DNA from: a virus | DNA length: 32,316 bases | Direction: 5' to 3' (one strand) | Virus record (IMG/VR): IMGVR_UViG_3300031999_000128 | Span: 1-32,316 of that record | In this document: piece after piece, positions 4,983-13,063 of the stretch | Layout of the letters: each line of letters starts with the position of its first letter | How positions within the stretch are numbered: the first letter of the stretch is position 1 | Notes under the pieces: generated by a model | What the model saw: the letters and a program-made list of their open reading frames with translations, nothing else | What the model was told of the DNA's origin: nothing | Databases searched by the model: none | Translations under genes and position numbers: made by a program

Positions 4983-6940
4983 TGAATGTACTGATATATG
5001 ATATAGAAACCATGCAGGAGTTATTCCTGGTTGGTATATATGATCCTACCACAGAGCTTTACTTTGAGTTTGAAGTGAGTAAGAATACAAATGAGCTTGA
5101 TTCATTTGTTAGATTCACAGAAGCACACAAAGAACACTATTGGGTGGGATATAACAATCTTAGGTTTGACAGCCAAGTGGTTGAATGGATCTTGAGAAAC
5201 TATGAACAATGGCATGAGTTAGGAGCCCTTGAAATCACTGCTAAAATAGCCCAGAAAGCTGCTGATGTTATACATGATGCAAACTTTGATGTATTCCCTG
5301 AATATAAAGAAGAATGGTTAACATTAAAACAGTTAGATCTATTCAAAGTGAACCACTACGATAATAAAAATCGTAGAGTTTCACTAAAAAGATTAGAGTT
5401 TGAAATGGATCTAGAGAACATTGAAGAAATGCCTATTCATCACACTAAAACAAACATGACAGATGAAGAGATATATCTCTCCAAAAGCTATTGTAATAAT
5501 GATGTTTTGGCGACTTATGAGTTTTACAAGGTAACCACTGGTGATACTAATCATCCATTATATCGTGGAAACAATCAAATAGAGTTGAGACAAGATATAG
5601 AAGCAGAGTTTGGTATTCCATGTTTAAACTATTCTGATTCAAAGATAGGTGATGAGATGATTAAGAAGTTCTATTGTGTAGAGAAGAACATAAACCCTTC
5701 TGATCTACCAAAGAAAGGAACATTTAGAAAATCCATTCCTGTTAAGAATTGTGTAGCTGAATATGTTACCTTTGAGACTCCAGAGCTTAAAGCGTTCTAT
5801 AAGAGAATAAGATCAATGAGCCTTGGATTACAAGATGATTTCAAAGAGACAATAAACTTCTATAATAATGCATACACTTTTGCAAAGGGTGGACTTCATA
5901 CTGAGAATGGTCCAAAAGTTTTTGAAGCCACTGATGATTATCTTATCATTGATTGGGACGTTAGCTCTTATTATCCTGCTATCATCATTAATAATGGTCG
6001 TTACCCTCAGCATCTTGGTAAAGAGTTTCTATCAGGATATAAGAAGATGTTTGAGAAGCGATTAGAGCTCAAACCACTAGCTAAGAAGGACAAACGTATA
6101 GCTGGTATAGTTGGAGCCCTTAAACTGGCTGTAAATAGCGTATATGGTAAGAGTTCTGATATGCAGAATTGGATTTATGACAGACAATTGACTATGTTCA
6201 CCACTATTACAGGTGAATTGAGTCTTTTGATGCTTATAGAACAGTATGAACTCAATGGTATACATGTTATATCAGCTAACACTGATGGAGTGACAATACT
6301 TGTAAAAAATGCAAGTTTTGATAAAATGCAAGAGATTAATAAGTGGTGGATGGATTTAACTACATATGAGCTCGAACGCACTGATTATCAGAAGATTATA
6401 TTCTCAACAGTAAATGATTATTTAGCAATTAAAACCAATGGAGATGTTAAAAAGAAAGGTGATTTCCTTACAGATTTTGAGTTACATAAGAATAAGTCTG
6501 CTAGGGTGTGTTCTATTGCCCTTGAGCAGTATTTCGTTAATAATGTTGCTATTGATGACACTATCAGAAATCATACAAGTATTTATGATTTCTGTCTTAG
6601 ACAAAAAGCTTCAAAAGACTTTCATTATGAAGGAATTAATAAGACTACAGGTGAGAAAAATGTTTACAATAAACTTATTCGCTATTATGTATCTAAAAGA
6701 GGTGAAAAACTCCTTAAAGTAAAGAATGAAAACTGTGACACTAATGCTGCTGATGTTTCTCAAGTTGAAGCAGGTGAATGGGTGATGCATGTATGCAATC
6801 ATCTTACAAAAGATCATTCTCTTGATAACATCAATTATGATTATTATATAGAGAGAGCAAATAAGATTGTACATAAAATTGTTACAGAAGGTAGAAAAAG
6901 AAAAATTATTATCAATCCTGATCAACTTTCGTTATTTTAG
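4982..6940 (+). CDS. family B DNA polymerase with 3'-5' exonuclease
   Basis: This encodes 652 residues and copies phage DNA with proofreading. Exonuclease motifs are visible: Exo I YDIET at residues 6-10, Exo II YNNLRFD at about 57-63 and Exo III YCNNDVLATYEFY at about 171-183. Polymerase motifs follow: motif A DWDVSSYYP (catalytic Asp with SYYP), motif B KLAVNSVYG and motif C ANTDG. In motif C a single Asp is preceded by Asn-Thr where most family B enzymes read DTD. At 652 residues it is short for the family, about the size of compact phage enzymes. It lies downstream of the regulator and a promoter-like box and ends in TAG at the triple repeat 6940-6965. Confidence 0.93.
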   Translation: MNVLIYDIETMQELFLVGIYDPTTELYFEFEVSKNTNELDSFVRFTEAHKEHYWVGYNNLRFDSQVVEWILRNYEQWHELGALEITAKIAQKAADVIHDANFDVFPEYKEEWLTLKQLDLFKVNHYDNKNRRVSLKRLEFEMDLENIEEMPIHHTKTNMTDEEIYLSKSYCNNDVLATYEFYKVTTGDTNHPLYRGNNQIELRQDIEAEFGIPCLNYSDSKIGDEMIKKFYCVEKNINPSDLPKKGTFRKSIPVKNCVAEYVTFETPELKAFYKRIRSMSLGLQDDFKETINFYNNAYTFAKGGLHTENGPKVFEATDDYLIIDWDVSSYYPAIIINNGRYPQHLGKEFLSGYKKMFEKRLELKPLAKKDKRIAGIVGALKLAVNSVYGKSSDMQNWIYDRQLTMFTTITGELSLLMLIEQYELNGIHVISANTDGVTILVKNASFDKMQEINKWWMDLTTYELERTDYQKIIFSTVNDYLAIKTNGDVKKKGDFLTDFELHKNKSARVCSIALEQYFVNNVAIDDTIRNHTSIYDFCLRQKASKDFHYEGINKTTGEKNVYNKLIRYYVSKRGEKLLKVKNENCDTNAADVSQVEAGEWVMHVCNHLTKDHSLDNINYDYYIERANKIVHKIVTEGRKRKIIINPDQLSLF

Positions 6941-6965
6941 CGTATATTTGCGTATCAAAGCGTAT
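6940..6965. repeat. triple GCGTAT repeat with 10-bp period
   Basis: GCGTAT occurs at 6940-6945, 6950-6955 and 6960-6965, exactly 10 bp apart. The array begins at the last base of the polymerase stop codon and ends 3 bp before the next ATG. It contains TATATTTG (6943-6950), a perfect -7 box without a clear -33 partner. It nearly equals the reverse complement of the array at 4014-4038: about 22 of 25 bases agree, including the spacer bases. Confidence 0.7.
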
Positions 6966-6968
6966 AAT

Positions 6969-7265
6969 ATGACTAGTATAAATCGTACAAATATTTGTGA
7001 TCATTTAGTTGATTATGAACTTGAAATGATAGGTAGGACAATGTCTGAAGCCTATAAGACTGAGAATTGGTTCCATGAATGGACCATGACAGAAGAACAA
7101 CACACACAGTTTAAAGCTTATTCTATTCCTCTTATTAAAAAGGTTTTTAAATGTAATAAGAAGAGAGCAGAGGGCATATTTAGCTGGTTTGATCTTAGTT
7201 TTGGCCTTCGTATTGATAACGAAAAAACAGATAATTATGAAGACTTACAAAATCTTGAGCTCTGA
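6969..7265 (+). CDS. hypothetical protein
   Basis: This encodes 98 residues from the ATG at 6969, chosen because upstream codons in the same frame lie within the polymerase gene. The protein is helical and charged, with Trp/Phe-rich segments (ENWFHEWTMTEEQH) and a basic stretch (KKVFKCNKKRAEG). No family is recognised. Its start lies 3 bp after the GCGTAT array, so its expression may be controlled directly by whatever binds there. The 3' end overlaps the next gene by 29 bp. Confidence 0.6.
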   Translation: MTSINRTNICDHLVDYELEMIGRTMSEAYKTENWFHEWTMTEEQHTQFKAYSIPLIKKVFKCNKKRAEGIFSWFDLSFGLRIDNEKTDNYEDLQNLEL

Positions 7266-7515
7266 GGACGGAGTTTTAACATTTACAGAAGATGATCTCA
7301 TTTACACTCTTTATGCAACTAATGAAGATGGTGAGAATATAACTATTATAAAAGCTGTAGATAATGGTAATGGGTTTCATTTTATAGACAATGTACCTAA
7401 TAACATGGACTATGCTTATATAGATTACATGCGTTTATTTCTTAATTTAATTGGTAAAATGGACGATAGCTTATATGATTCCTATATAATAACAGAACCT
7501 ATAGGACAAATTTAA
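7237..7515 (+). CDS. hypothetical acidic protein
   Basis: This encodes 92 residues from the ATG at 7237; the longer frame upstream lies inside the previous gene. It is acidic with probable beta strands, and no motif is known to me. It overlaps the upstream gene by 29 bp and is followed 6 bp later by the lipoprotein-like gene, which implies one transcript. Confidence 0.55.
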   Translation: MKTYKILSSEDGVLTFTEDDLIYTLYATNEDGENITIIKAVDNGNGFHFIDNVPNNMDYAYIDYMRLFLNLIGKMDDSLYDSYIITEPIGQI

Positions 7516-7521
7516 AGACAT

Positions 7522-7815
7522 ATGAAAAAAGATAATAACAAGGCTCACTTAGGTGGGCCTTTTGCTATTATAGGACTAACATTATTGTTAGCACTATTAC
7601 TAGTAACAAAGACTTCTTGTACAACAGAAGCACAAACACCTGAAGAAGATAAGGTGTACATAGAGATTGATGGACATCAAGTGGAATTGGTTGCTGATGA
7701 ATATGGTAACCAATATTTAAAACAAACAACAGGAGGTGCATATATGTACATTCCCTTTCAAGGAGAAGTGGATGATGAAACTGATTCAATACAATTTTAT
7801 AACACTAAAAACTAA
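7522..7815 (+). CDS. membrane-anchored or lipoprotein-like protein
   Basis: This encodes 97 residues: a positively charged N-terminus, a strongly hydrophobic segment (about residues 14-29, Leu-rich) and then KTSC, a possible lipobox with Cys at about residue 33. A soluble acidic domain with beta-strand character follows (IEIDGHQVELV and YMYIPFQGEV). It is probably exported and anchored at the envelope. The repeated IDGHQVELV/YMYIPF pattern suggests a small beta-fold. The family is unrecognised. Confidence 0.6.
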   Translation: MKKDNNKAHLGGPFAIIGLTLLLALLLVTKTSCTTEAQTPEEDKVYIEIDGHQVELVADEYGNQYLKQTTGGAYMYIPFQGEVDDETDSIQFYNTKN

Positions 7816-7820
7816 TAACA

Positions 7821-8372
7821 ATGGGAGCATGTCAATTTACTAATTCAGGCAGAGGTAAATCTGCAAGAGATGTATTTACAAAGTTGCAAGATGCAGCTAC
7901 AAGAGAATATGGTGATGATTCCTACAATGGAACTATTAGCACTGTACCAGGGTTTAATGACATTACTAATGATTGGAAAAGAAGTAAGAAAGATCTTGAT
8001 GGTTTTATTGCTGAAAGATTAGATGGTGCAAACAAATATGATTGCTTTTGTATTTGTACAAATCCACCTGTAGAGAACAAGAATAAGACTAAAACACAAG
8101 TGAAGCATGTAGTTACACCAGGAACAAAGAAATGGATTCTTTTATATTGTGTTTATGAAGCATGGAGTGGTAGATTTATAGCATCATTTAATAATAAAGG
8201 TGATGCTGTTAAAAGAGCACGTGAGATTTCAGAGAAAGAACAAGCTGAAGTTCATGTAAAAATGGAAAAGAAGCTTGATAAAGGAACACCTTTAACAGCT
8301 AAAATTACCTATAAACAATCCACTACAGAGAAAGATGGACATTATGTATTCTTTGGTTATGCAGCAGAATAA
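7821..8372 (+). CDS. conserved hypothetical phage/mobile-element protein
   Basis: This encodes 183 residues. It opens with MGACQFTNSG, then ARDVFTKLQDAATREYG and YNGTIST. From memory, this MGA-F, G-x-x-A-x-x-A-F and YxGTI arrangement is a domain common in Bacteroidota phages and plasmids, with no known activity. The C-terminal part has a hydrophobic strand (KWILLYCVYEAW) and a Lys/Glu-rich helix. It starts 5 bp after the preceding gene. A basic, mixed alpha/beta cytoplasmic protein is likely. Confidence 0.65.
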   Translation: MGACQFTNSGRGKSARDVFTKLQDAATREYGDDSYNGTISTVPGFNDITNDWKRSKKDLDGFIAERLDGANKYDCFCICTNPPVENKNKTKTQVKHVVTPGTKKWILLYCVYEAWSGRFIASFNNKGDAVKRAREISEKEQAEVHVKMEKKLDKGTPLTAKITYKQSTTEKDGHYVFFGYAAE

Positions 8373-8376
8373 ACTT

Positions 8377-8595
8377 ATGGAAACACGTTCATCATTCCCC
8401 AAAACTAGATATGATGTCTATTTAAGACATAGACTAGTGAACACTTATATCACCAGCAGGTTAAACTGTGAATATGTATTGAATTTTATAAAAGATGCAT
8501 ATAATGGTGCTCCTGAGCTCTATTTAAAAGTGACAAGAACAGTGGATGGTGAAACTACTGTTATTTATAAATCAAGTGATAAAAATAATATATGA
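8377..8595 (+). CDS. hypothetical protein
   Basis: This encodes 72 residues from the ATG at 8377; the frame extends into the previous gene, but this ATG lies 4 bp after its stop. It is a small alpha/beta protein with a basic N-terminus. No motif is recognised. Its stop overlaps the next ATG (8592-8595). Confidence 0.5.
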   Translation: METRSSFPKTRYDVYLRHRLVNTYITSRLNCEYVLNFIKDAYNGAPELYLKVTRTVDGETTVIYKSSDKNNI

Positions 8596-8813
8596 GAGAA
8601 AGAAAAATATATCAAATCATAGATGGGAATTCTAAATATAGAAGTTCTATTCTATATAATGGAGAACAATTAGACTATATATCTGACAGACAAAAGCAGG
8701 CAGTTGTATATACACTTGATGAAGCAAAAAGAGTTGCTAAATATTACATAGAGGAAAAGAACATTCCTGTTATGATAGAATGTAGAACAGTTTACTCAAA
8801 AGGAGACATATGA
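8592..8813 (+). CDS. hypothetical protein
   Basis: This encodes 73 residues, basic and Tyr-rich. The pattern of a strand, then TLDEAKRVAKYYIEEKNIPVMIECR (shown here in part), suggests a small strand-helix-strand fold. ATGA overlaps at both ends (8592-8595 and 8810-8813) indicate translational coupling. No function is assigned. Confidence 0.5.
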   Translation: MRERKIYQIIDGNSKYRSSILYNGEQLDYISDRQKQAVVYTLDEAKRVAKYYIEEKNIPVMIECRTVYSKGDI

Positions 8814-9013
8814 AAATAAATATTGAAGATTTTGAAAGGGAATTTGACAAAGATTCCGTATATTTGCTAGAGCAAAAACTCCTCGAAGAAAAGCAATTCT
8901 GGAAGTGGTATAACACAACACACAGAAAACCTGCTCAGATAGTTGTAATTAACGAAAGCAAATTAAAAGAATCTCATGAGCAAACTCTCAACCCTGAAGT
9001 TCTCCCATTTTGA
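8810..9013 (+). CDS. hypothetical protein
   Basis: This encodes 67 residues. The N-terminus is acidic and helical and the C-terminus mixed, ending in EVLPF. It overlaps the upstream gene by 4 bp and the downstream gene by 38 bp in another frame. The long overlap means one of the two starts might be misplaced, but both frames look coding. No family is recognised. Confidence 0.5.
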   Translation: MKINIEDFEREFDKDSVYLLEQKLLEEKQFWKWYNTTHRKPAQIVVINESKLKESHEQTLNPEVLPF

Positions 9014-9602
9014 ACAAATACATAAAAATGGCTACAATCTAGATATGGTGTTTTTACTAACACTAGCTGAAGAAGATGTAGATATTAAATCTCTTTGTGC
9101 AACATCTCCTAAATTGGGGGTGTTGTACCAAGGGATATATAGAAAAGGTCTTGTAACAGAAGACAATAAGATTACACTAGCTGGTAAAGCTGTGTTAGAG
9201 TTTCTCAATAAAACATCTCCTGAAGCTCCCTTAGTTAAGAAGAAGGTGATAGATGATGACTTTAATAAATGGTGGAAAGCCTATCCAGGCACAGACACAT
9301 TCAAACACAAAGGTCAATCATTCACAGGCACTAGAAGCTTAAGAAAGGAGAAAGAAGATTGTAAGGTGAAGCTTTACAAGATTTTAGATGAGGGAGAATA
9401 TACAGTTGATGAAATGATTGCAGCCTTAAACTATGAGGTGTTACAAAAGAAAGAGAATTCTATTAAGCAGAAGGCTAACAAGCTCACTTATATGCAAAAT
9501 TCCCTTACATATTTAAACCAACGTACATTTGAACCCTTTATTGAATTAGTAAGACAAGGGATAGAGATTGTACAAACAAATACAGGAGGTACTGATATAT
9601 GA
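8976..9602 (+). CDS. replication-associated hypothetical, possible helicase loader
   Basis: This encodes 208 residues. The N-terminal 80 look like a winged-helix or helical domain. The C-terminal half has FNKWWKAYPGTD, a Gly-Thr-Arg segment, a helical region and NKLTYMQNSLTYLNQR. The F-x-x-WW-x-x-YP pattern resembles one seen in primosome and helicase-loader-like phage proteins, but I cannot name the family. It overlaps the DnaB-like helicase start by 4 bp (ATGA at 9599), which is the main reason to propose a loader role. Confidence in the gene is high, in the role low. Confidence 0.65.
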   Translation: MSKLSTLKFSHFEQIHKNGYNLDMVFLLTLAEEDVDIKSLCATSPKLGVLYQGIYRKGLVTEDNKITLAGKAVLEFLNKTSPEAPLVKKKVIDDDFNKWWKAYPGTDTFKHKGQSFTGTRSLRKEKEDCKVKLYKILDEGEYTVDEMIAALNYEVLQKKENSIKQKANKLTYMQNSLTYLNQRTFEPFIELVRQGIEIVQTNTGGTDI

Positions 9603-10663
9603 ATTTTGAACATTTAAAGAATCAAGTGCAGGTGGGCATTGATGGTAGAAACACTGGTGTTCCTATGGGATTTAACAGACTGAATAGATATGTAGGTATT
9701 CGTAAGAGTATGTACTATCTTATAGGTGGACTAACAGGTTCAGGTAAAACATCCTTTATAGATGATGCATTTGTTCTAAATCCATTTGATTGGTATATTA
9801 GCAATCAGAACAAGACAGACATTAAGCTTAAGATTATATATCGCTCTATGGAAAGAAGTGGTCTATATAAACTAGCTAAGTGGGTCAGTAGAAAGATCTT
9901 TTTAGATCAAGGTGTTATTATTCCTGTACCTAAACTATTAGGTTGGACTGATAAGATGACTAAAGATGAGCACGATCTGTTCTTAATGTATGAAGAATAT
10001 GCAGAGAAGATGAAAGATGTTATCACTGTGATTGATGGTCCAGAGAATCCAGTGGGTATTGCCAAAGAGCTAAAAGCCCATGCTGAAGAGAATGGTGAGA
10101 TTATACAACTTGATAAGTATAACAAGAGATATGTACCAAATGATGAAAACACTATAACTATTGTTGTTATAGATCATATTGGTCTTTTGAAGCTTACAAA
10201 AGATCAACCAACTAAGAAGCAAGCAATTGATAAGATGAGTGATGAATTAAGATATGCAAGAGATTTCTTTGGATATACACCAGTGGTGGTGAGCCAGTTT
10301 AATCGTGATATATCAAATATTGTAAGATTGAAGAATGGTGATGTAGAACCTCAATTAGAGGATTTTGCAGATAGTTCTTCAACACAGAATGATGCTGATG
10401 TTGTATTAGCATTATTCGATCCATTGAGATATAAAGTACCAGATGCTTCAGGATACAATCTTGATAAGCTGAAAGATCAATATGGTGCTAAGTATTACAG
10501 AAGCCTTAGACTAATTAAGAATAGCTATGGTGAAGATGATGTGAGGATTGGTCTTGGTTTTCTAGGTCAGATAGGTATGTTTAAAGAGCTTCCTAAGAAA
10601 AATGATATGACAGAAGCAGACTATGATTCAGTGATTAACAAAACCTATTTCCTAAACAAATAA
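9599..10663 (+). CDS. DnaB-like replicative helicase
   Basis: This encodes 354 residues. It unwinds DNA at the fork as a RecA-fold hexamer. Walker A is GGLTGSGKTS at about residues 43-52, and the Walker B strand is ITIVVIDHIGLL at about 184-195. VVVSQFNRD (near 228-236) matches the sensor/Gln motif of DnaB-type ATPases, and the last third carries FADSSSTQNDADVVLALF, typical of the family's C-terminus. It lacks the N-terminal primase-binding domain of bacterial DnaB, as in compact phage versions. It is coupled to the gene upstream and opens the replisome block. Confidence 0.85.
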   Translation: MNFEHLKNQVQVGIDGRNTGVPMGFNRLNRYVGIRKSMYYLIGGLTGSGKTSFIDDAFVLNPFDWYISNQNKTDIKLKIIYRSMERSGLYKLAKWVSRKIFLDQGVIIPVPKLLGWTDKMTKDEHDLFLMYEEYAEKMKDVITVIDGPENPVGIAKELKAHAEENGEIIQLDKYNKRYVPNDENTITIVVIDHIGLLKLTKDQPTKKQAIDKMSDELRYARDFFGYTPVVVSQFNRDISNIVRLKNGDVEPQLEDFADSSSTQNDADVVLALFDPLRYKVPDASGYNLDKLKDQYGAKYYRSLRLIKNSYGEDDVRIGLGFLGQIGMFKELPKKNDMTEADYDSVINKTYFLNK

Positions 10664-10669
10664 AACTAT

Positions 10670-10837
10670 ATGAAAGTTAAAACATTTAACACACTTCCCA
10701 GTAAGAAAGATCATTTCTGGCAAGTTGTATTGATTCCAACAGTGTGTGTGCTTAGAAGCGTTGAGATACGTGATCAATATACAGCTATCAACTGTGAGTG
10801 GTTATTTTGGTCTGTAACATTTTTAATTAATGACTAA
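10670..10837 (+). CDS. hypothetical 55-residue protein
   Basis: This short ORF starts 6 bp after the helicase and ends in TAA, whose last A begins the next ATG (10837). It encodes 55 residues: a basic N-terminus, a hydrophobic centre (WQVVLIPTVCVL) and an aromatic C-terminus (WLFWSVTFLI). It may be a small membrane-associated protein. Support comes from the tight spacing at both ends. No family is recognised. Confidence 0.5.
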   Translation: MKVKTFNTLPSKKDHFWQVVLIPTVCVLRSVEIRDQYTAINCEWLFWSVTFLIND

Positions 10838-11082
10838 TGACTAAAGAAGATTATCTTAAATTGAGAGCAGGACAAAACTTTAACATTGTCCATGAATTCT
10901 ACAAAGAGAAGTTTGATCACAGTAAACATTCTCCATTTTTATCCTTGATGGAATTAGCAACATTTCTACCAGCATTTGCTAATGTCAATATGATATTTGA
11001 TAAGTGCTGCAGATATTATGATGAGAAGTTTGATGTTAAGATCTTATCAGATAAAGATGGGAATTTAATAAAAACATTATGA
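10837..11082 (+). CDS. hypothetical protein
   Basis: This encodes 81 residues, mixed charge and aromatic-rich, mostly helical by appearance, with a single CCRYY cluster near residue 58. It begins on the last base of the previous stop and overlaps the SF2 helicase start by 4 bp (11079-11082). Placement suggests an accessory replication factor, but the sequence shows no motif. Confidence 0.55.
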   Translation: MTKEDYLKLRAGQNFNIVHEFYKEKFDHSKHSPFLSLMELATFLPAFANVNMIFDKCCRYYDEKFDVKILSDKDGNLIKTL

Positions 11083-12155
11083 CAAAACAAGATGAGTTAC
11101 AGAAAGACTTTGTAGCTAAGACCATTAAGTTCTTTAAAACTAACAAAGCAGGTTATCTTGATCTTGCTATGAGGTTTGGTAAATGTAGAGTGACAATTGA
11201 GACTTTAAAGAAGATGATATCAGCTCATGGTACAGTTTTAATAGCCTATCCTGATAATAAGCTTAAAGAAACCTGGGAATCTGAATGTGTTCTTTGGAAA
11301 TATAACAATCCTAATATTACATATGTAAACTTTAGTTCTCTAAAGAAGTATACACAATATGAATTTGATTTTATTGTAATAGATGAATTTCATAGCTGTT
11401 CACCAAATGAGAGAGAATATGCTAAAGAGATCATAGACAATTGTGAAAAAGCATTATGTCTATCAGGTACAATATCTGATGATACAAGGTTTGATTGGGA
11501 ACTTCCAGAGATAGCTTCTTATTCTACAGCTGATGGTATAAATGATGGTATTCTTGCAGACTATCAAATAACTGTACACAAAGTGGATCTTGATGATTCT
11601 ATTCTAACAAAAGATAAGAAGGGAAAGGAAAAGACAGAAAAACAGAGATACAGTGGATATACATGGGTTATTGAGAAGCTGAAGAGAGAACGTGCTAATT
11701 TTATGTTCATGGCTTTAGCTAGGAATAGATTGTCTCAGAGTTCTATAGGTAAGATGACTTATTTGAAAGCATTGTTACATAACATGCAGGATAAAAGAGT
11801 TATTATATTTACAGGGCTGGCTAATGTAGCTGATGATATAGGATGTCCTTCCTATCACAGCAAGTCTAAGAATGAAGATTCTTATACAGGATTTCAGGAA
11901 GGAAAACACAACCACCTTGCACTAGCTGCAATGGGTAAAATGGGTGTGACATATAAAAATCTTGATTCAGTGATTTTGCTCAACTTCACATATAATGCTG
12001 AAGAGAGCTCACAAATCCTGAACAGAGCTATCAAACTAGATTATCAGGGTAAGATAGCAGATCTTCATATTCTGTGTTTAAATGAGGCACCAGAACTGAA
12101 GAAGATAAAAGAAAGTCTCTCAATGTTAGATCAAAGTAAAATTAAGTATTTATGA
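11079..12155 (+). CDS. superfamily 2 DEAD-type helicase
   Basis: This encodes 358 residues and is an ATP-driven nucleic-acid translocase. Motif I is AMRFGKC at about residues 26-32, motif II (Walker B) is FIVIDEFHS (DEFH box) near 98-106, and motif III-like LSGT occurs near 128-131. The second RecA domain holds VIIFTGLA and a motif VI-like QILNRAIKLD. In motif I the usual Thr/Ser after GK is Cys, which is unusual. At 358 residues it is a minimal helicase. It is coupled to both neighbours, so the role is probably in replication or recombination, as for T4 UvsW-type enzymes. Confidence 0.8.
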   Translation: MTKQDELQKDFVAKTIKFFKTNKAGYLDLAMRFGKCRVTIETLKKMISAHGTVLIAYPDNKLKETWESECVLWKYNNPNITYVNFSSLKKYTQYEFDFIVIDEFHSCSPNEREYAKEIIDNCEKALCLSGTISDDTRFDWELPEIASYSTADGINDGILADYQITVHKVDLDDSILTKDKKGKEKTEKQRYSGYTWVIEKLKRERANFMFMALARNRLSQSSIGKMTYLKALLHNMQDKRVIIFTGLANVADDIGCPSYHSKSKNEDSYTGFQEGKHNHLALAAMGKMGVTYKNLDSVILLNFTYNAEESSQILNRAIKLDYQGKIADLHILCLNEAPELKKIKESLSMLDQSKIKYL

Positions 12156-12355
12156 AACTAGAAATGATTAAAGAAACTCAATGGGACAAAGAAGGAGCTT
12201 GGTATTGCATCTATCTTGATGAAACCTATATTGTAGGAAGTTCTAACCAAGAGAAGATAGACCGTATTTTTGCAGAAGCAATTTCTGATCCAGAAAATTA
12301 TTTTAAAACTAAAAAAGAAGTTTTGATATCTGCAGAAATTAATGTACCTTTGTAA
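12152..12355 (+). CDS. hypothetical protein
   Basis: This encodes 67 residues and looks like a small strand-rich protein (WYCIYLDETYIVG) with an acidic helix. It overlaps the helicase by 4 bp. Its last 30 bp contain a complete Bacteroidota-type promoter (12322-12352) for the downstream genes. The function is unknown. Confidence 0.55.
   Translation: MKLEMIKETQWDKEGAWYCIYLDETYIVGSSNQEKIDRIFAEAISDPENYFKTKKEVLISAEINVPL
12322..12352 (+). promoter_or_regulatory. Bacteroidota-type promoter
   Basis: TTTG (12322-12325), a 19-bp spacer and TACCTTTG (12345-12352) match TTTG-N19/21-TAnnTTTG exactly. The expected start is about 12358-12360, leaving a leader of about 12 nt before the ATG at 12371. It lies inside the 3' end of the previous gene and would transcribe the ATPase and SSB-like genes up to the terminator at 13956. 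Confidence 0.7.
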
Positions 12356-12370
12356 TAAAAAAAATAAATT

Positions 12371-13042
12371 ATGGCAAGCAAATTAATTGGGATTGTTGGT
12401 GCAACTGGAACAGGTAAATCAACATCCATCAAACATCTAGATTCAACAGAAACTTACATTATCAACGTAGCAAAAAAAGAACTTCCTTTTAAAGGATCTG
12501 AAAAACTTTACAACGCTGAAAACAAGAACTACAAAGAAGTAGATGACATTACAGAAATCACTCGATTACTTAAGACAATCTCTGAGAAAGCTCCTCACAT
12601 CAAGAATGTTATCATTGAAGATTCAAATTACATGATGGCTTTTAGAATGGCTGATAAAGCTAATGAAGTGGGCTTTGCAAAGTTTACTATTCTTGCAAAA
12701 GATATGGTGGACTTATTTAGAGAAACTAGAAAGCTTCGTGATGACCTAAAAATCTTTTATTTTACACATCCTGAGACTATTGAAGATTCAGGTGAAATAA
12801 TAGGATATAAGATGAAGACATCTGGTAAGATGTTAGATAATCAAATTGTATTAGAAGGATTGTTTACAATCTGTCTTTACACACTGGTTGAAGAAGCTAA
12901 AGATGGCACAACCACTTATAGCTTTGTAACAAATAGATTTAAGAAGTTTCCTGCTAAGAGTCCAGATGGTATGTTTAAGGATGTTAAAATCCCTAACAAC
13001 TTACAGACAGTAGTTAACACAATAGACGAGTATTACATTTAA
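12371..13042 (+). CDS. Sak4-like RecA-fold ATPase
   Basis: This encodes 223 residues. Walker A is GATGTGKST at residues 10-18, and a Walker B-like strand NVIIEDS occurs near 79-85. Later features are a Lys-rich helix and FYFTHPE near 132-138 in the position of the sensor strand. Length and layout fit the Sak4 family of single-strand annealing and recombination ATPases, which usually act with a phage SSB. Here the SSB-like gene follows 21 bp downstream. It has its own promoter (12322-12352). A general AAA-like ATPase is the alternative. Confidence 0.75.
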   Translation: MASKLIGIVGATGTGKSTSIKHLDSTETYIINVAKKELPFKGSEKLYNAENKNYKEVDDITEITRLLKTISEKAPHIKNVIIEDSNYMMAFRMADKANEVGFAKFTILAKDMVDLFRETRKLRDDLKIFYFTHPETIEDSGEIIGYKMKTSGKMLDNQIVLEGLFTICLYTLVEEAKDGTTTYSFVTNRFKKFPAKSPDGMFKDVKIPNNLQTVVNTIDEYYI

Positions 13043-13063
13043 TAACATATAAACAAGAAAAAC

